Of a stretch of DNA of 52,817 nucleotides, positions 21,733-30,337 are shown piece after piece. A program made the position numbers and the translations under genes. Where the stretch lies: the NCBI GenBank assembly GCA_028821575.1, contig JAPPFW010000065.1:1-52817 (forward strand). The letters are read 5' to 3'. Within the stretch, counting starts at the first letter, position 1. Each line of letters begins with the position of its first letter. The stretch comes from a bacterium. GTDB taxonomy: Bacteria > Actinomycetota > Acidimicrobiia > Spongiisociales > Spongiisociaceae. Below the pieces are notes generated by a model that saw only the letters and a list, made by a program, of their open reading frames with translations, did no database searches and was not told where the DNA came from.

Positions 21733-22593
21733 TCACCTGGGTCTTAGTTGGCCTTGGGGTGGCGGGGTTGGGTTGGTGAAGTCGTATTTGTCGTAGAAGT
21801 TGATGTGCCGGTGGATAGCCGGGGAGAGGTAAGCGAGTTGATGGTCGGCGATGTCGGTTCCTGTCTCGGTGAGGTGTTGGATGGTTGCGGCGGTGTGGAT
21901 GGTGTTCTAGGTGGATGATGGCGTTAGTGAGGAGGGTGAGGCGTTCTCCTTGGAGGTCTTGGTCTTCGCTGCGTTGGCGGCGGAGGGTGTGGAGGGTTTC
22001 GCCTTTGCTGAGTTGGCGGTGGATAAGTCGGCGGTGTTGCTCGTCGTGTAGGTAGCGGAGTAGGGAGATTGTCTTGATGATCCGTCCGTATTCTTGGATG
22101 GCTCGGGTGAGTTGGTTCTGGCGGGCGGATGCTTGGAGGTGTGAGACGAGCAGCGATGCGGGTAGGTGACCGTGGCGGATGGTTGCCGCGGCTCTGAGTA
22201 TGGTGTCCCAGTGCTCGACGAATCTCTGAGGGTTGATCCGTTGGCGTAGAAGGCTGGCCGTGGGTTGGTTGGTGGGGGTGGTGGGCAGTTTCCAGAGCCG
22301 CTGGTCGGCGAGGTCCCGGATGCGGGGTGAGAACCGGAGGCCGGTGAGGTCGAACAGTCCGAAGGTGAGGTCGGTGTACCCGGCGGTGTCGGTGGTGTGT
22401 TCTTCGATGTTGCGGCTGGTTTCGTTGTCGAAGATAGCGTCGAGGACGTTGGAGGCTTCACGTACTGTGGTGGGGATGATCCGGGTTCCGTATTGGGCGT
22501 GGCGGTCTGATGTCCACGTGTAGATCGTTGGTGGTCGTGGGTTCCTCCCGGTGTGGTTCCGGGATGGTAGACCTGTGCGTTGTGTTTCATCCG
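21733..22593 (-). pseudogene. tnpA: Tn3-family transposase TnpA C-terminal fragment
   Basis: A frame without any start codon, opening after a stop near 22593, reads the Tn3 transposase C-terminal half: TIYTWTSDRHAQYGTRIIPT, REASNVLDAIFDNETS, EHTTDTAGYTDLTFGLFDLT, FSPRIRDLADQRLW, RQNQLTRAIQEYGRIIKT and LSKGETLHTLRR. A single frameshift near 21905 continues to NTIHTAATIQHL...YLSPAIHRHINFYDKYDF and a stop at 21733. The N-terminal two thirds and the terminal repeats are absent, so it is dead. Its 5' end abuts the next pseudogene. Confidence 0.85.
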
Positions 22594-23286
22594 GGTTCTT
22601 TCAGTTGTGGGCCGCAGCGGTCGAGGACTGCTGCTAGTACGTCTCGGTTGGCGGTGAGGTCGAACACTGCCCGGTGGAGGTACACGGCGGGTGGGTGTAG
22701 CCATTCGGTTGAGCCTTCCCATCGGCTGCCTTCGAGTGAGACTTCGAGGGTGGCGAGGTAGGCGTCGGGGTCGGGCTGCGGGTCGGCGTGCGCTTCGTAG
22801 ATGAGCGTTTCGGCGGTGAGGAGCGCGTCGGCGTGTTCGGTGGTGAGTTGCACTGTGAAGTCTCCTGACAGGCCGGGGTTGGGTGCCGGTGTAGAACGTC
22901 CACCGTTCGGTCGACGTGTAGCCGACGTCTCGGACGGGGAACGGGTCATATTGGAACGTCATCCCGACCCTCGGGTTGTCAACTCTGTCGGGCTTGCAGG
23001 CGATGACGAGGACATGATCTTCGCTGTTGGAGAACAGTGAAGCGCCGGCTCTGCCATCGTCGGACCGGTCGGACCATCCCACCGGTCGTGTGTCCGGTAG
23101 TTCCGGCTCCTGGGGTGGTTCTTCAGGTTCTTCGATCTGCTCTGTCGTGGTGGTGGTTGGGCTTTCGGTGAGGCCGGTTCGGGTGACTAGAAGGTCGTCA
23201 GGGCTCCAGATGCGTTAACCGATGCCGACGCCGGCTGCGACGAGGACGACAGCGACCACGGTGAATTGTATGTGGGTCTTGTTCAT
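22587..23286 (-). pseudogene. Exported hypothetical protein with nonsense and frameshift lesions
   Basis: ATG at 23286 (GAAGGACG upstream) starts MNKTHIQFTVVAVVLVAAGVGIG, a signal or anchor helix, followed at once by TAA. The same frame then continues cleanly: a Pro/Thr/Glu-rich linker (TESPTTTTTEQIEEPEEPPQ), GWSDRSDDGRAGASLFSN, RVGMTFQYDPFPVRDVGYTS. A frameshift near 22885 leads to LSGDFTVQLTTEHADALLTA, LEVSLEGSRWEGSTEWLHPP and a stop at 22587. No family recognised. It looks like an extracytoplasmic protein recently inactivated by two mutations. Confidence 0.7.
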
Positions 23287-23439
23287 GGTCGTGGGTCGTC
23301 CTTCTGTCGCGGGAGGGCGGGGAACCCCGGGTGGTGGGGTTCCCCGCTTTCGGGTCTGCGTTCTAGACGGTAGAGCAGCCGATCGTTTTGCGGAGGGAGT
23401 GGGTGGGTCCAACGTCGAGTACGTCGCCGTTGGTCAGCT

Positions 23440-23742
23440 GTGCTGGTCGGGACCGTCGACGTAGCGGCCTGGCGGGCCCTCCGCCAAGAAGGACTGGCAG
23501 GACAGCTCGTGGTGGCCCCGCTGCTCGCTTTGGCGGGCGGAATCGCACTAGTGATGTGGGTCTACATCGGCTGCCTCGTGCATGCTTTCGCTCCCACGTC
23601 CGAGAAATGGGCCTGGCTCCGCGAGACGACTGGGTTGGTAGTCGTGTTCGCGGCCGTCGTCCTGCCGGCGATGCTGGTCGTGGTCGTCTACCAGATGTGG
23701 GTGCTCCTCGATGTGAGGATCGCCGTCACGGGTGGGCCGTAA
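23440..23742 (+). CDS. Hypothetical membrane protein
   Basis: A 100-aa protein with two strongly hydrophobic helices (about residues 23-50 and 64-90, LVVAPLLALAGGIALVMWVY and LVVVFAAVVLPAMLVVVVYQ) separated by a short Trp-rich loop. No known family. The start is uncertain: GTG at 23440 gives the full frame but lacks a good ribosome binding site. It might be an immunity-type or accessory membrane protein; nothing around it decides this. From its end to about 23980 I see no convincing gene. Confidence 0.5.
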   Translation: MLVGTVDVAAWRALRQEGLAGQLVVAPLLALAGGIALVMWVYIGCLVHAFAPTSEKWAWLRETTGLVVVFAAVVLPAMLVVVVYQMWVLLDVRIAVTGGP

Positions 23743-23980
23743 GAGGCCGCTTTAGCGTCAACTGCAAGATAATCCGCCCGGTTCGTGCATAAGAAGCGGG
23801 ATCCGAAACGGCTGTTTTGCAGGGCGATCTGGCGGGCACTGACTCCTGCAGCGGCGGCGGGTAATCCCCTATTACCTGCAGCCCGCTGTGGGTTCGCCTG
23901 GTCCATCGTGAGGGTCGTGAACCTCGCCCGAAACTGCCTCCGCCGAGAGCAGTTGCCGGACCCTCGGAGGACAAGACCGA

Positions 23981-24241
23981 CTAGCAGCGGTACAGCGAAG
24001 GCGACGACGGCACCAGGCCGCCGACAACAGCGGCGGCGACTCCCAGAGGCAGGTCCGCCTTGAGTACGACACCGAGCAGGGCACAGAGTGACATTGCCGC
24101 GATCAGCAACAGCAGGAGGGAGACAGCTTCGTCGATCAACTCCCGGATGTGGCCGGGGAGGGGTGATCGGCCCAGAGGCACAAGCACGCCGATCCCTCCG
24201 AGGGCGGGCACCGCACCGGCCACACCGACGGTCACGGCCAC
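23981..24241 (-). CDS. Small hypothetical membrane protein
   Basis: An 86-aa frame from GTG at 24241 (AGAGG about eleven bases upstream) with three hydrophobic stretches: VAVTVGVAGAVPALGGIGVL, AVSLLLLLIAAMSLCALLGV and LPLGVAAAVVGGLV. It is divergent from the nuclease gene, sharing an intergenic region of about 85 bp. Longer frames on both strands across this segment lack protein-like composition. No family recognised. Confidence 0.5.
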   Translation of the reverse strand: MAVTVGVAGAVPALGGIGVLVPLGRSPLPGHIRELIDEAVSLLLLLIAAMSLCALLGVVLKADLPLGVAAAVVGGLVPSSPSLYRC

Positions 24242-24326
24242 GTCGAGGCGGCCTCTTGTCCTGGTCCTGGCGCTGGCCTTTAGGCAGTGGCCGTTACACT
24301 TGTCAGGGCTTTTCGGGAGTGCGGTA

Positions 24327-26465
24327 TTGAGGTATGAGCGGCCTATCGGCCAGTCGACTTTTCGGGTGAGGGTGCTTCCTGCGCGTGCTGGGTACCTGAC
24401 AAGACCGGACGATGCGGCTGGGGTGGTGGAAGCGATTCGGGAGGCTTCGACGCGTTGGGCCGGCTTCTCCGAACCGATCATCCCGGTCCCGGCATCGGGT
24501 GTGGTTGATGGTTGGTGGGTTCAGACGTTGGACACCGCCGAAGTGGATGGGTTGGTCAACGTGAACATCGACTCTGACACAGCCGAAAGGGTCGCCGAGA
24601 CGCTCGGCCTGCCGGTTGTTGACTTGGCGGACATCGACACATCCGGTCGGACGCAGTTCTCTATGCATCCGGCGAACCTGCATCAGACACGACTGCGGTT
24701 CGCCGACCGGGCGGCTGTTCTGGCCAGAGCCGATGGTGCCCTGTGGGAGAAGACCGCCGCCGGTGACCTCACCGCGGAGCAGGTGGCAGACTGTGAGGGC
24801 GCGTCGGTACCGGTGTGGCGACCGAGAACCGCAGACCTGATCGGTCGGGCGCAACTCGAAGAGACGTGTTGGCTCGATGTCGGAGCGGCCCACTTCGCCG
24901 AACACGAAATGGTGGGCGGCCCGTTCGCTGCACCGACGATTGTCTGGGTTACCGAGCCCGACAGCGTCGAGGACTGTGTGTACTTCTGGAACCTCCGCGC
25001 TCTACGTTCCCGCCGTTTGAGGCCTGCGCCGATGCTGCTCGTACCCGCAGATGGGATCTTCCACTGGACCGGCTTCGCCGACGCCCTCGCTTACCGTCTC
25101 GCAAGGCCGGAGGTCATCGAACCCGACGTTGTGCTGAGTTCTACGTCGGTCGAGGCGGAGAGGCTGGACGAGATCGCCGGACTGCTCGGTCTAGTTAGGT
25201 CAACAGGGCCACCGAGGGGTGGCATGGGGTTCTCGCCGCCGCCCCCGAAGCGTGCCCCGTTCACATACCGGTGGGATATAGCCCCTCGAAGTTACTTCCT
25301 CTCCCCGAGGAGATACGGCGAGACGACCCATACTCTGGTGCAGGTCTACCGCGATGGCACCGTGGTCGAGGTCGATTCACCCGTGCAGTTCACAGGCGGC
25401 GGTGGTGTCCTGGTTCGTGTCGCGTCCTCCGCGTTTGACGGTCTACCGAAACGGCCCACTACCGCTTCTCTGGTCATGGACGACGCTTCCTGGTCCGAGG
25501 ACGAACTCGAACTCGCCGCCTATGCGCAGAACAGGTACCGCCTCGAGTTGCGTATACCCTCACTTCGCGACGCTGCCTGGGCGCTCCTGAAGAACCGAAC
25601 TGCCCAAGCGGCACTCTCGACCAAGGGTCAGCTGGCGCACCGTCTCAAGGAACTCGGCGCCGCCGAGGTGCTATTACAGGACAGCGTGACCCAGGTGATC
25701 GAGTCCCTGCGTACACGCCGTTCCCAAGACCTGGAGCGCGCCCTGCGGCGGGCCCTTGATCATGTCTCACCGACCGACGAACTCAGGGACCGTCTTGAGG
25801 AATTGGCGTCGGAATGGGGACAGCGATCCAAACGCGGCTTCCTACCGATCTCCAGTATCAAGGGTCTCGGAGAAAATGCGGGGAGCGCCGTCGAAGGGCT
25901 GTGCTTCCGGTCATGGGCGGAGCGAGGCCTAAAGATCAGATGCGACCAGTGCAGGATCCGAAGCTTCGTTCCCCTTCCCGAAACCACACCAGAACCCCGA
26001 TGTCCCGCTTGTGGAGCAACGAACACACGTTTCGAGCCCGTCGGCGGCGACCCGGACAACGGCCCGGAGATGCACTACCGGCTCAACGCTCGGGTGGATC
26101 GAGCAGCCGACCAAGGAATCATCCCGCACCTGTTTGCCGATGCTGTCCTGACGGCCGAGGACCCTCAGACGTTCCTGCTACAAGGAGTCGATGTGACGTT
26201 CGAGGATGGCAGGACGAGGGAAGTCGACCTCTACGGGATCACAGCAGGGAAGGTCGTCGCCGGCGAAGCGAAAACGGATACGGCAGAGTTCACCCCCGGA
26301 CAACTCGAATCCGACATCGAGCTTTCCGCTGCCCTCGGTGCCGACATCCACCTGATCGTATCCACCGGAGAAATCTCCTCCACCACAGAAGAACAGGCCC
26401 GACAAGTCGCAGAAGCGCGAGGCCTCAAGGTTCGCCCGATCGACAGCAGACACCTGACATCCTGA
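24327..26465 (+). CDS. Large protein with C-terminal zinc ribbon and PD-(D/E)XK-like nuclease domain
   Basis: A 712-aa protein of no family I can name. TTG at 24327 follows GGGAG; in-frame sequence further upstream lacks protein character. Residues 1-530 are an alpha/beta region with a basic, Trp-rich middle (APFTYRWDIAPRSYFLSPRR) and a long helical section (about 395-520). At about 538-561 sits a four-Cys zinc ribbon (CDQC ... CPAC), followed near 632-647 by EVDLYGITAGKVVAGEAK: an Asp, then Glu-x-Lys on the next strand, the core of a PD-(D/E)XK nuclease. Similar nuclease-plus-zinc architectures occur in defence islands, so a role in DNA defence is inferred. Divergent from a small membrane protein. 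Confidence 0.75.
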   Translation: MRYERPIGQSTFRVRVLPARAGYLTRPDDAAGVVEAIREASTRWAGFSEPIIPVPASGVVDGWWVQTLDTAEVDGLVNVNIDSDTAERVAETLGLPVVDLADIDTSGRTQFSMHPANLHQTRLRFADRAAVLARADGALWEKTAAGDLTAEQVADCEGASVPVWRPRTADLIGRAQLEETCWLDVGAAHFAEHEMVGGPFAAPTIVWVTEPDSVEDCVYFWNLRALRSRRLRPAPMLLVPADGIFHWTGFADALAYRLARPEVIEPDVVLSSTSVEAERLDEIAGLLGLVRSTGPPRGGMGFSPPPPKRAPFTYRWDIAPRSYFLSPRRYGETTHTLVQVYRDGTVVEVDSPVQFTGGGGVLVRVASSAFDGLPKRPTTASLVMDDASWSEDELELAAYAQNRYRLELRIPSLRDAAWALLKNRTAQAALSTKGQLAHRLKELGAAEVLLQDSVTQVIESLRTRRSQDLERALRRALDHVSPTDELRDRLEELASEWGQRSKRGFLPISSIKGLGENAGSAVEGLCFRSWAERGLKIRCDQCRIRSFVPLPETTPEPRCPACGATNTRFEPVGGDPDNGPEMHYRLNARVDRAADQGIIPHLFADAVLTAEDPQTFLLQGVDVTFEDGRTREVDLYGITAGKVVAGEAKTDTAEFTPGQLESDIELSAALGADIHLIVSTGEISSTTEEQARQVAEARGLKVRPIDSRHLTS

Positions 26466-26517
26466 AGCTGCGGCGGGGCAACGGGTAACGCACCGCAGCC
26501 ACCAACCGCCTGGGCCT

Positions 26518-26542
26518 TCTAGGGTGGGTACCCTCTAGGGTG
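26518..26542 (+). promoter_or_regulatory. Operator-like repeats before the toxin-antitoxin operon
   Basis: TCTAGGGTG occurs twice in direct orientation (26518-26526 and 26534-26542, 16 bp apart) around the perfect 8-bp palindrome GGGTACCC (26526-26533). The block ends 17 bp before the first GTG of the operon, the place where toxin-antitoxin autoregulators bind. Confidence 0.55.
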
Positions 26543-26559
26543 CGTGAAGGAGGCCGGTC

Positions 26560-27057
26560 GTGGCTCAGGCGCCAGTTACACAACCCCCAGGGTCTACTGC
26601 CCCCAGGCTGGGGGGCTCGGTCGTGTCGCGGCTGCCGGTGGTCGTGTCGCGGGTTCCGCTGGCCGCTGCTGACTTGCCTCCCCTGATGGAGGTGCCCGAC
26701 CCTCGCGGTTCGTACAGGTTCCCGCTGCTGCAGTTCATCGCCGATTGGAACCGCTCGGACAACCCGGAGGGCTTGATCGTGGACCCCCCCGTCTACGACG
26801 GTGACGACCCTGCGCTGCTGCCGGCGATTGCTGTGGTGGTCCACGCGCTTGCGTCCAGGGCGGGTGTGCCAATTCCCGAGTGGGTGTTGGGCCACCGTGC
26901 CCCTCACGAGGTAGCCCTGTTCGTTCCCGACTATCAGCGTGCCTATCGCCGCTGGCTGATGGAGCGGTCCCACCCGTTATCGGCGTACCATCGAGTCCAC
27001 ATTCACCCGCGGATGCTCGACAAGGGCACGCCGGATTGGTGGCTGCCCTGGGACTGA
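26560..27057 (+). CDS. Probable antitoxin partner of a nucleotidyltransferase
   Basis: A 165-aa acidic/neutral protein starting at GTG 26560, with GGAGG seven bases upstream. A low-complexity N-terminus (VTQPPGSTAPRLGG) precedes a folded part with LLQFIADWNRSDNPEGLIVD, LLPAIAVVVHALASRAGVPI and the C-terminal HRVHIHPRMLDKGTPDWWLP. I recall this kind of C-terminus from small genes placed before DUF6036-type nucleotidyltransferases, but no domain assignment is certain. Its end overlaps the start of the next gene by 22 bp, the tight coupling expected of an antitoxin-toxin pair. Confidence 0.6.
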   Translation: MAQAPVTQPPGSTAPRLGGSVVSRLPVVVSRVPLAAADLPPLMEVPDPRGSYRFPLLQFIADWNRSDNPEGLIVDPPVYDGDDPALLPAIAVVVHALASRAGVPIPEWVLGHRAPHEVALFVPDYQRAYRRWLMERSHPLSAYHRVHIHPRMLDKGTPDWWLPWD

Positions 27058-28691
27058 CCCCTGACAAAGGGCTCACTCCGGTTGAACTCTGTGGTCTGAT
27101 AGGCGCTTTGGATCAGTGGCTGGTCCAAGAGTTGGGGGAGATGGCGCAGCCGCTCGATTTGCTGGCGGTGGGCGGGGCGGCCATTGCCTTGCAGTGGGAT
27201 CCCGGTCGGGTGACCGACGACGTGGACGTGATCTCGGACCTGCTCCCCGCCGACTTGTGGGAGGGGGCCGCTGCGGTAGCCGCCAGCCGGGAAGATGTGC
27301 GTGCGGATTGGTTGAACGACGCTGCCAAGATCGGTGTGCTCTCCCCCCAGGTCGACGCGGAGCCGGCGCTCATCTACGACGGGAGGAACATCCGAGTGTA
27401 CGGGGCGAGCGCCCGGTATGTGATGGCCATGAAAGCAGTCGCCGGCCGGCCGACAGATCTGGAAGACCTGCCCGGCCTGGTGGAGGAAGGCCGGTTCGGG
27501 TCTCTCGACGAGGCGTTGGAGTGGGTAGCGCGGGCGCATTCGCACCACCAAGTCCCGGTTGCCGCTCAATACATCATCGAGTCGGTATGGGCTGAGATCA
27601 TGGAGAGAGGCAGCCGACAGACGGCACCCGCTGCCGGCCACCTGGCTGTCCGGCCGGGCCGCCACTCCGAGTGGGGGTGGGAAGTCGAGTTAGCCCGGGC
27701 AGATGGGGAACCGCTCACCGGATGGGCACGGTATCCGTCGATGGAACACGCCCTAGAGGCGGCCGACTTAGCACGGGAGCTACTCGACGCACCAGAGCGT
27801 CTACGGTTCGAGAAGTGGGAGTGGGACTGGCAACCGGGCGACCCGGGTCCCGGCGACCGGCGGCTGACGGTAGTTCCCGTCCCCCAGGTGGGAGGCTGGA
27901 CCGTGCGCGTCGTCGACCCCACCGGCGAGAGTAGGCGTGTCTCGCTCCCCTACCCGACCCAGCAGGACGCGTGGGCGGCGCAGAGCTTCATAGCGAATGC
28001 CAGCCGGGCGCTCGGGGATCCGCGGCAACGCGGCCCCGTTCAGGTCCGGGTCTCGGGGGTCTGTAACTGTCGGCAGCGCGGTAGCCCGTGCCGGCACTAC
28101 GGCCACCCCGCTCCGGTGCGCAACTCTATGTCGGTGAGCATCCGTCCACACCGTGACACGACACAGGACTGGGAGGTGGCAGTCCACGGAGTCGACGGCT
28201 CCCCTGTCTTGGTGTCGTCGCCGTTGCCTACCGAGGAGGCAGCCGCAGGGGTCCGTGACTTCGCGCTGGCGGTCGCCAACGCGGCCCACCCGGTCCGCTT
28301 CGAGGGGTGGGAACCCTGGCGCTGGGACGGACCCGGCTACTTCCCACCGTCCGCTGACCAGGCAGCCACCACGGTGCGGATCAAGCCGCCGCCGACCCCC
28401 CAATCCGATGTGTGGCGGCTGCAGGCCAGACGGTCGGGCGGCGACGTGCTGGCCACGTCGCCGTCCCACCCCAGTCGACAAGCCGCCGCCGACGCGCTCG
28501 AGTTCGTGGGAGCCCTCAGCGTGTTGGCCGGTGACCCGGCCCGTGCGGGACGGGTGCGGGACACCACCAGCGACGCCGACCGGACGTGCTCCTGTCTAAC
28601 GCTGGGCGCAAATTGTCTCCACTACGAGACCACCAACCCCGACACCCGAGGCCCCGACCGTGGGCACCGCGGCCCCGGCATTGGGCTCTGA
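27036..28691 (+). CDS. DUF6036/AbiEii-like nucleotidyltransferase with two tandem SWIM-type zinc fingers
   Basis: A 551-aa multidomain protein (TTG 27036 or GTG 27039). Residues 1-200 are a nucleotidyltransferase: LLAVGGAAIALQWDPGRVTD followed by DVDVI gives the G-G-x-A-I and D-x-D catalytic motifs, then a helical part (SARYVMAMKAVAGRPTDLED). The rest is a duplicated module of about 155-170 residues: each copy has WEV...DGxPL, a helical stretch, FE-x-WE-x-W, a second beta part, and ends in C-x-C-x6-C-x-H-Y (Cys343-Cys345-Cys352-His354 and Cys518-Cys520-Cys527-His529). That spacing is the SWIM zinc-finger pattern, known for nucleic acid or protein binding. I do not know this fusion. Likely toxin of an AbiE/MenAT-like pair. 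Confidence 0.7.
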   Translation: MVAALGLTPDKGLTPVELCGLIGALDQWLVQELGEMAQPLDLLAVGGAAIALQWDPGRVTDDVDVISDLLPADLWEGAAAVAASREDVRADWLNDAAKIGVLSPQVDAEPALIYDGRNIRVYGASARYVMAMKAVAGRPTDLEDLPGLVEEGRFGSLDEALEWVARAHSHHQVPVAAQYIIESVWAEIMERGSRQTAPAAGHLAVRPGRHSEWGWEVELARADGEPLTGWARYPSMEHALEAADLARELLDAPERLRFEKWEWDWQPGDPGPGDRRLTVVPVPQVGGWTVRVVDPTGESRRVSLPYPTQQDAWAAQSFIANASRALGDPRQRGPVQVRVSGVCNCRQRGSPCRHYGHPAPVRNSMSVSIRPHRDTTQDWEVAVHGVDGSPVLVSSPLPTEEAAAGVRDFALAVANAAHPVRFEGWEPWRWDGPGYFPPSADQAATTVRIKPPPTPQSDVWRLQARRSGGDVLATSPSHPSRQAAADALEFVGALSVLAGDPARAGRVRDTTSDADRTCSCLTLGANCLHYETTNPDTRGPDRGHRGPGIGL

Positions 28692-28846
28692 CACCACCGC
28701 TGCCCGGGGCCTAACGTAGCTACCCGCCACCACTCTGTGTTTGCCGGTTGGGCCTCGGTGCGATCTGGTCGATACCGTGCGCCAGTGGTGGTAACCCCGC
28801 CGTCGACACTGACCCTTGTCGGACGATCAGTCCCGACCTGTGGCCG

Positions 28847-29536
28847 TCACTCCGGCTTGGGTTCGGTAATGAATGCAAGGAACCGGTCGCCCATCTCGCT
28901 TGATTGTTTGGCGAGCATGTAGCCCTCGAGAGTGCCCGTCACGTGGAGCGTGTCGATATTCGCGAGGCCTGCCCGGTGGAGGTCAGAAACGATGAGGTCG
29001 TAGAGGGAGCGTCGGCCTTCTAGCTCGGGGTAGACGTGTTCGAGCACAGTGGATACGCCGCCCATGTACCAGTTCGGAAACGGCAGCTTTCCTCGTTTGT
29101 CAGCGGTCCCGTCCTTATCGGCCAGGAAGGCCAGGACTCTCAGGTGCCAACGGGTGAAGGTGTCGATCAGCGCGATGAACAGTTCGTGCTCGTCCTCCCC
29201 AGGTGTCGACGAGATTGCCACGTTCAGCACCGCGTTGCGGAGCGCCGCTAGTTTTTCCTCGTTGTGGTTCCGCAACGCTATGACGCCCGCCTGGAGCATG
29301 GCTGATACAAGGGCGGGATGGTCAACACGGAAACCTTCAACGTGCTCCTCCAGTTTTTCCAAGCCTTCTGCCAACGAGTTCAACCATTCGATTCGCCGCC
29401 GCTCGATCTGAGGTCCGAGCACGACCTCCAGCAACTCCGACGCTGCCCCACCCAAGACTGGGACGACGCTCAGGCCGACCTTGGCCATGCCCAGTAGGGT
29501 CTCCGCACGCTCAGTGTCAGGAAATTGGTTCGTCAT
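28847..29536 (-). CDS. Hypothetical island protein with hydrophobic N-terminus
   Basis: A 229-aa protein, ATG at 29536. The N-terminal part has a Gly-rich hydrophobic helix (VGLSVVPVLGGAASELLEVV) then a charged coiled-coil-like stretch (RRRIEWLNSLAEGLEKLEEH); the C-terminal half is helical (LFIALIDTFTRWHLRVLAFL). Similar layouts occur in unannotated proteins of genomic islands and defence loci, but I cannot assign a family or activity. It lies first to the left of a run of minus-strand genes. 28692-28846 holds nothing recognisable. Confidence 0.65.
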   Translation of the reverse strand: MTNQFPDTERAETLLGMAKVGLSVVPVLGGAASELLEVVLGPQIERRRIEWLNSLAEGLEKLEEHVEGFRVDHPALVSAMLQAGVIALRNHNEEKLAALRNAVLNVAISSTPGEDEHELFIALIDTFTRWHLRVLAFLADKDGTADKRGKLPFPNWYMGGVSTVLEHVYPELEGRRSLYDLIVSDLHRAGLANIDTLHVTGTLEGYMLAKQSSEMGDRFLAFITEPKPE

Positions 29537-29562
29537 CGTGTGTCCGTTTCTGTGTGTTGGCT

Positions 29563-30270
29563 TCAGTCATACCCGCCGGAGGCCAATGCGGTGAGCGCCG
29601 CTTCCGAGAGCACCGTTCGACCTTCGCTCCTACCTGCGCATCGTGGCGACCCCGAGGGCGCAGCCGCCGTAGACCGGCGGGGTGCCCATTCGCACCGGGA
29701 GAGGTCACCCCCTGCACCACTAGAGACTGCCCCGTACACGTTGATGGTGCGGGTGCCCGCAGCTGTGAGCCTCGGGAGTGCAGCCCGCCATGTACCCGCC
29801 TGCCCGCTCGACTGGTCGGGGAGCACCCACCAGCCGGCAACAACCAGTAGCGCCAACGCGAAGTAACCCCCGGCCGCTCCGAGGAGTGCCCACATCCCCA
29901 GCCCTCCCAAAACAGCGAAGGCGGCGGCGCCTCGCCGGGCGGCGCGGATGTGGTACCACCACAGGGCCGCGACGGCAGCGTTGGCGGTGAGCACCGCTAC
30001 GGGGAACCGCCAGAACCGTGCCGGGTCGCCTGTCCACCAGCCTTCCAGGGGCGGGACGTCCGACAGTAGACCGATCCGGACTGCGAATCCCACCACGTTC
30101 CCGAAGGCTTCCCAGGCGGACGCTATGAGCGTCGCTGCCAGCACAGCGGTCGCCAGGATCTCTATAGCGGGGTACCGGCGGTAGGTGAGAGCCCGCTCTA
30201 GCGGCGTGGCCGACTCTCGGGCATGGGGTCCGGGGCACACCGGCCGGGGCTGTCTGGTTGTGTCATCCAT
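29563..30270 (-). CDS. Hypothetical multi-pass membrane protein
   Basis: A 235-aa protein from ATG 30270 (GGGAAGGGAG upstream; a longer frame from 30330 is less likely). Four hydrophobic segments are visible: EILATAVLAATLIASAWEAF, FPVAVLTANAAVAALWWYHI, GAAAFAVLGGLGMWALLGAA and YFALALLVVAGWWVLP. The cytosolic C-terminal tail of about 75 residues is Gly/Ser/Arg-rich and polar. This is the layout of membrane-anchored accessory proteins of mobile elements, function unknown. Confidence 0.6.
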   Translation of the reverse strand: MDDTTRQPRPVCPGPHARESATPLERALTYRRYPAIEILATAVLAATLIASAWEAFGNVVGFAVRIGLLSDVPPLEGWWTGDPARFWRFPVAVLTANAAVAALWWYHIRAARRGAAAFAVLGGLGMWALLGAAGGYFALALLVVAGWWVLPDQSSGQAGTWRAALPRLTAAGTRTINVYGAVSSGAGGDLSRCEWAPRRSTAAAPSGSPRCAGRSEGRTVLSEAALTALASGGYD

Positions 30271-30337
30271 GAGGATCTCCCTTCCCTCGCAGGAAGCTCC
30301 GTGTAGCTGCCGGTAGGGAATCGAAGACACGGGTGCC

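Noticed and set aside
21907..23082. 391-codon minus-strand open frame
   Set aside because: Ser/Thr/Pro/Arg-rich composition in its second half; it is the wrong frame of the Tn3 transposase fragment and of the exported-protein pseudogene, both of which are recognisable in other frames.
24060..24326. N-terminal extension of the nuclease protein
   Set aside because: The in-frame sequence is Arg/Pro/Thr-rich without structure and overlaps a plausible minus-strand membrane protein; TTG 24327 has a ribosome binding site.
26880..27035. N-terminal extension of the SWIM nucleotidyltransferase
   Set aside because: It lies inside the partner gene in another frame and has no conserved text; the domain starts after 27036.
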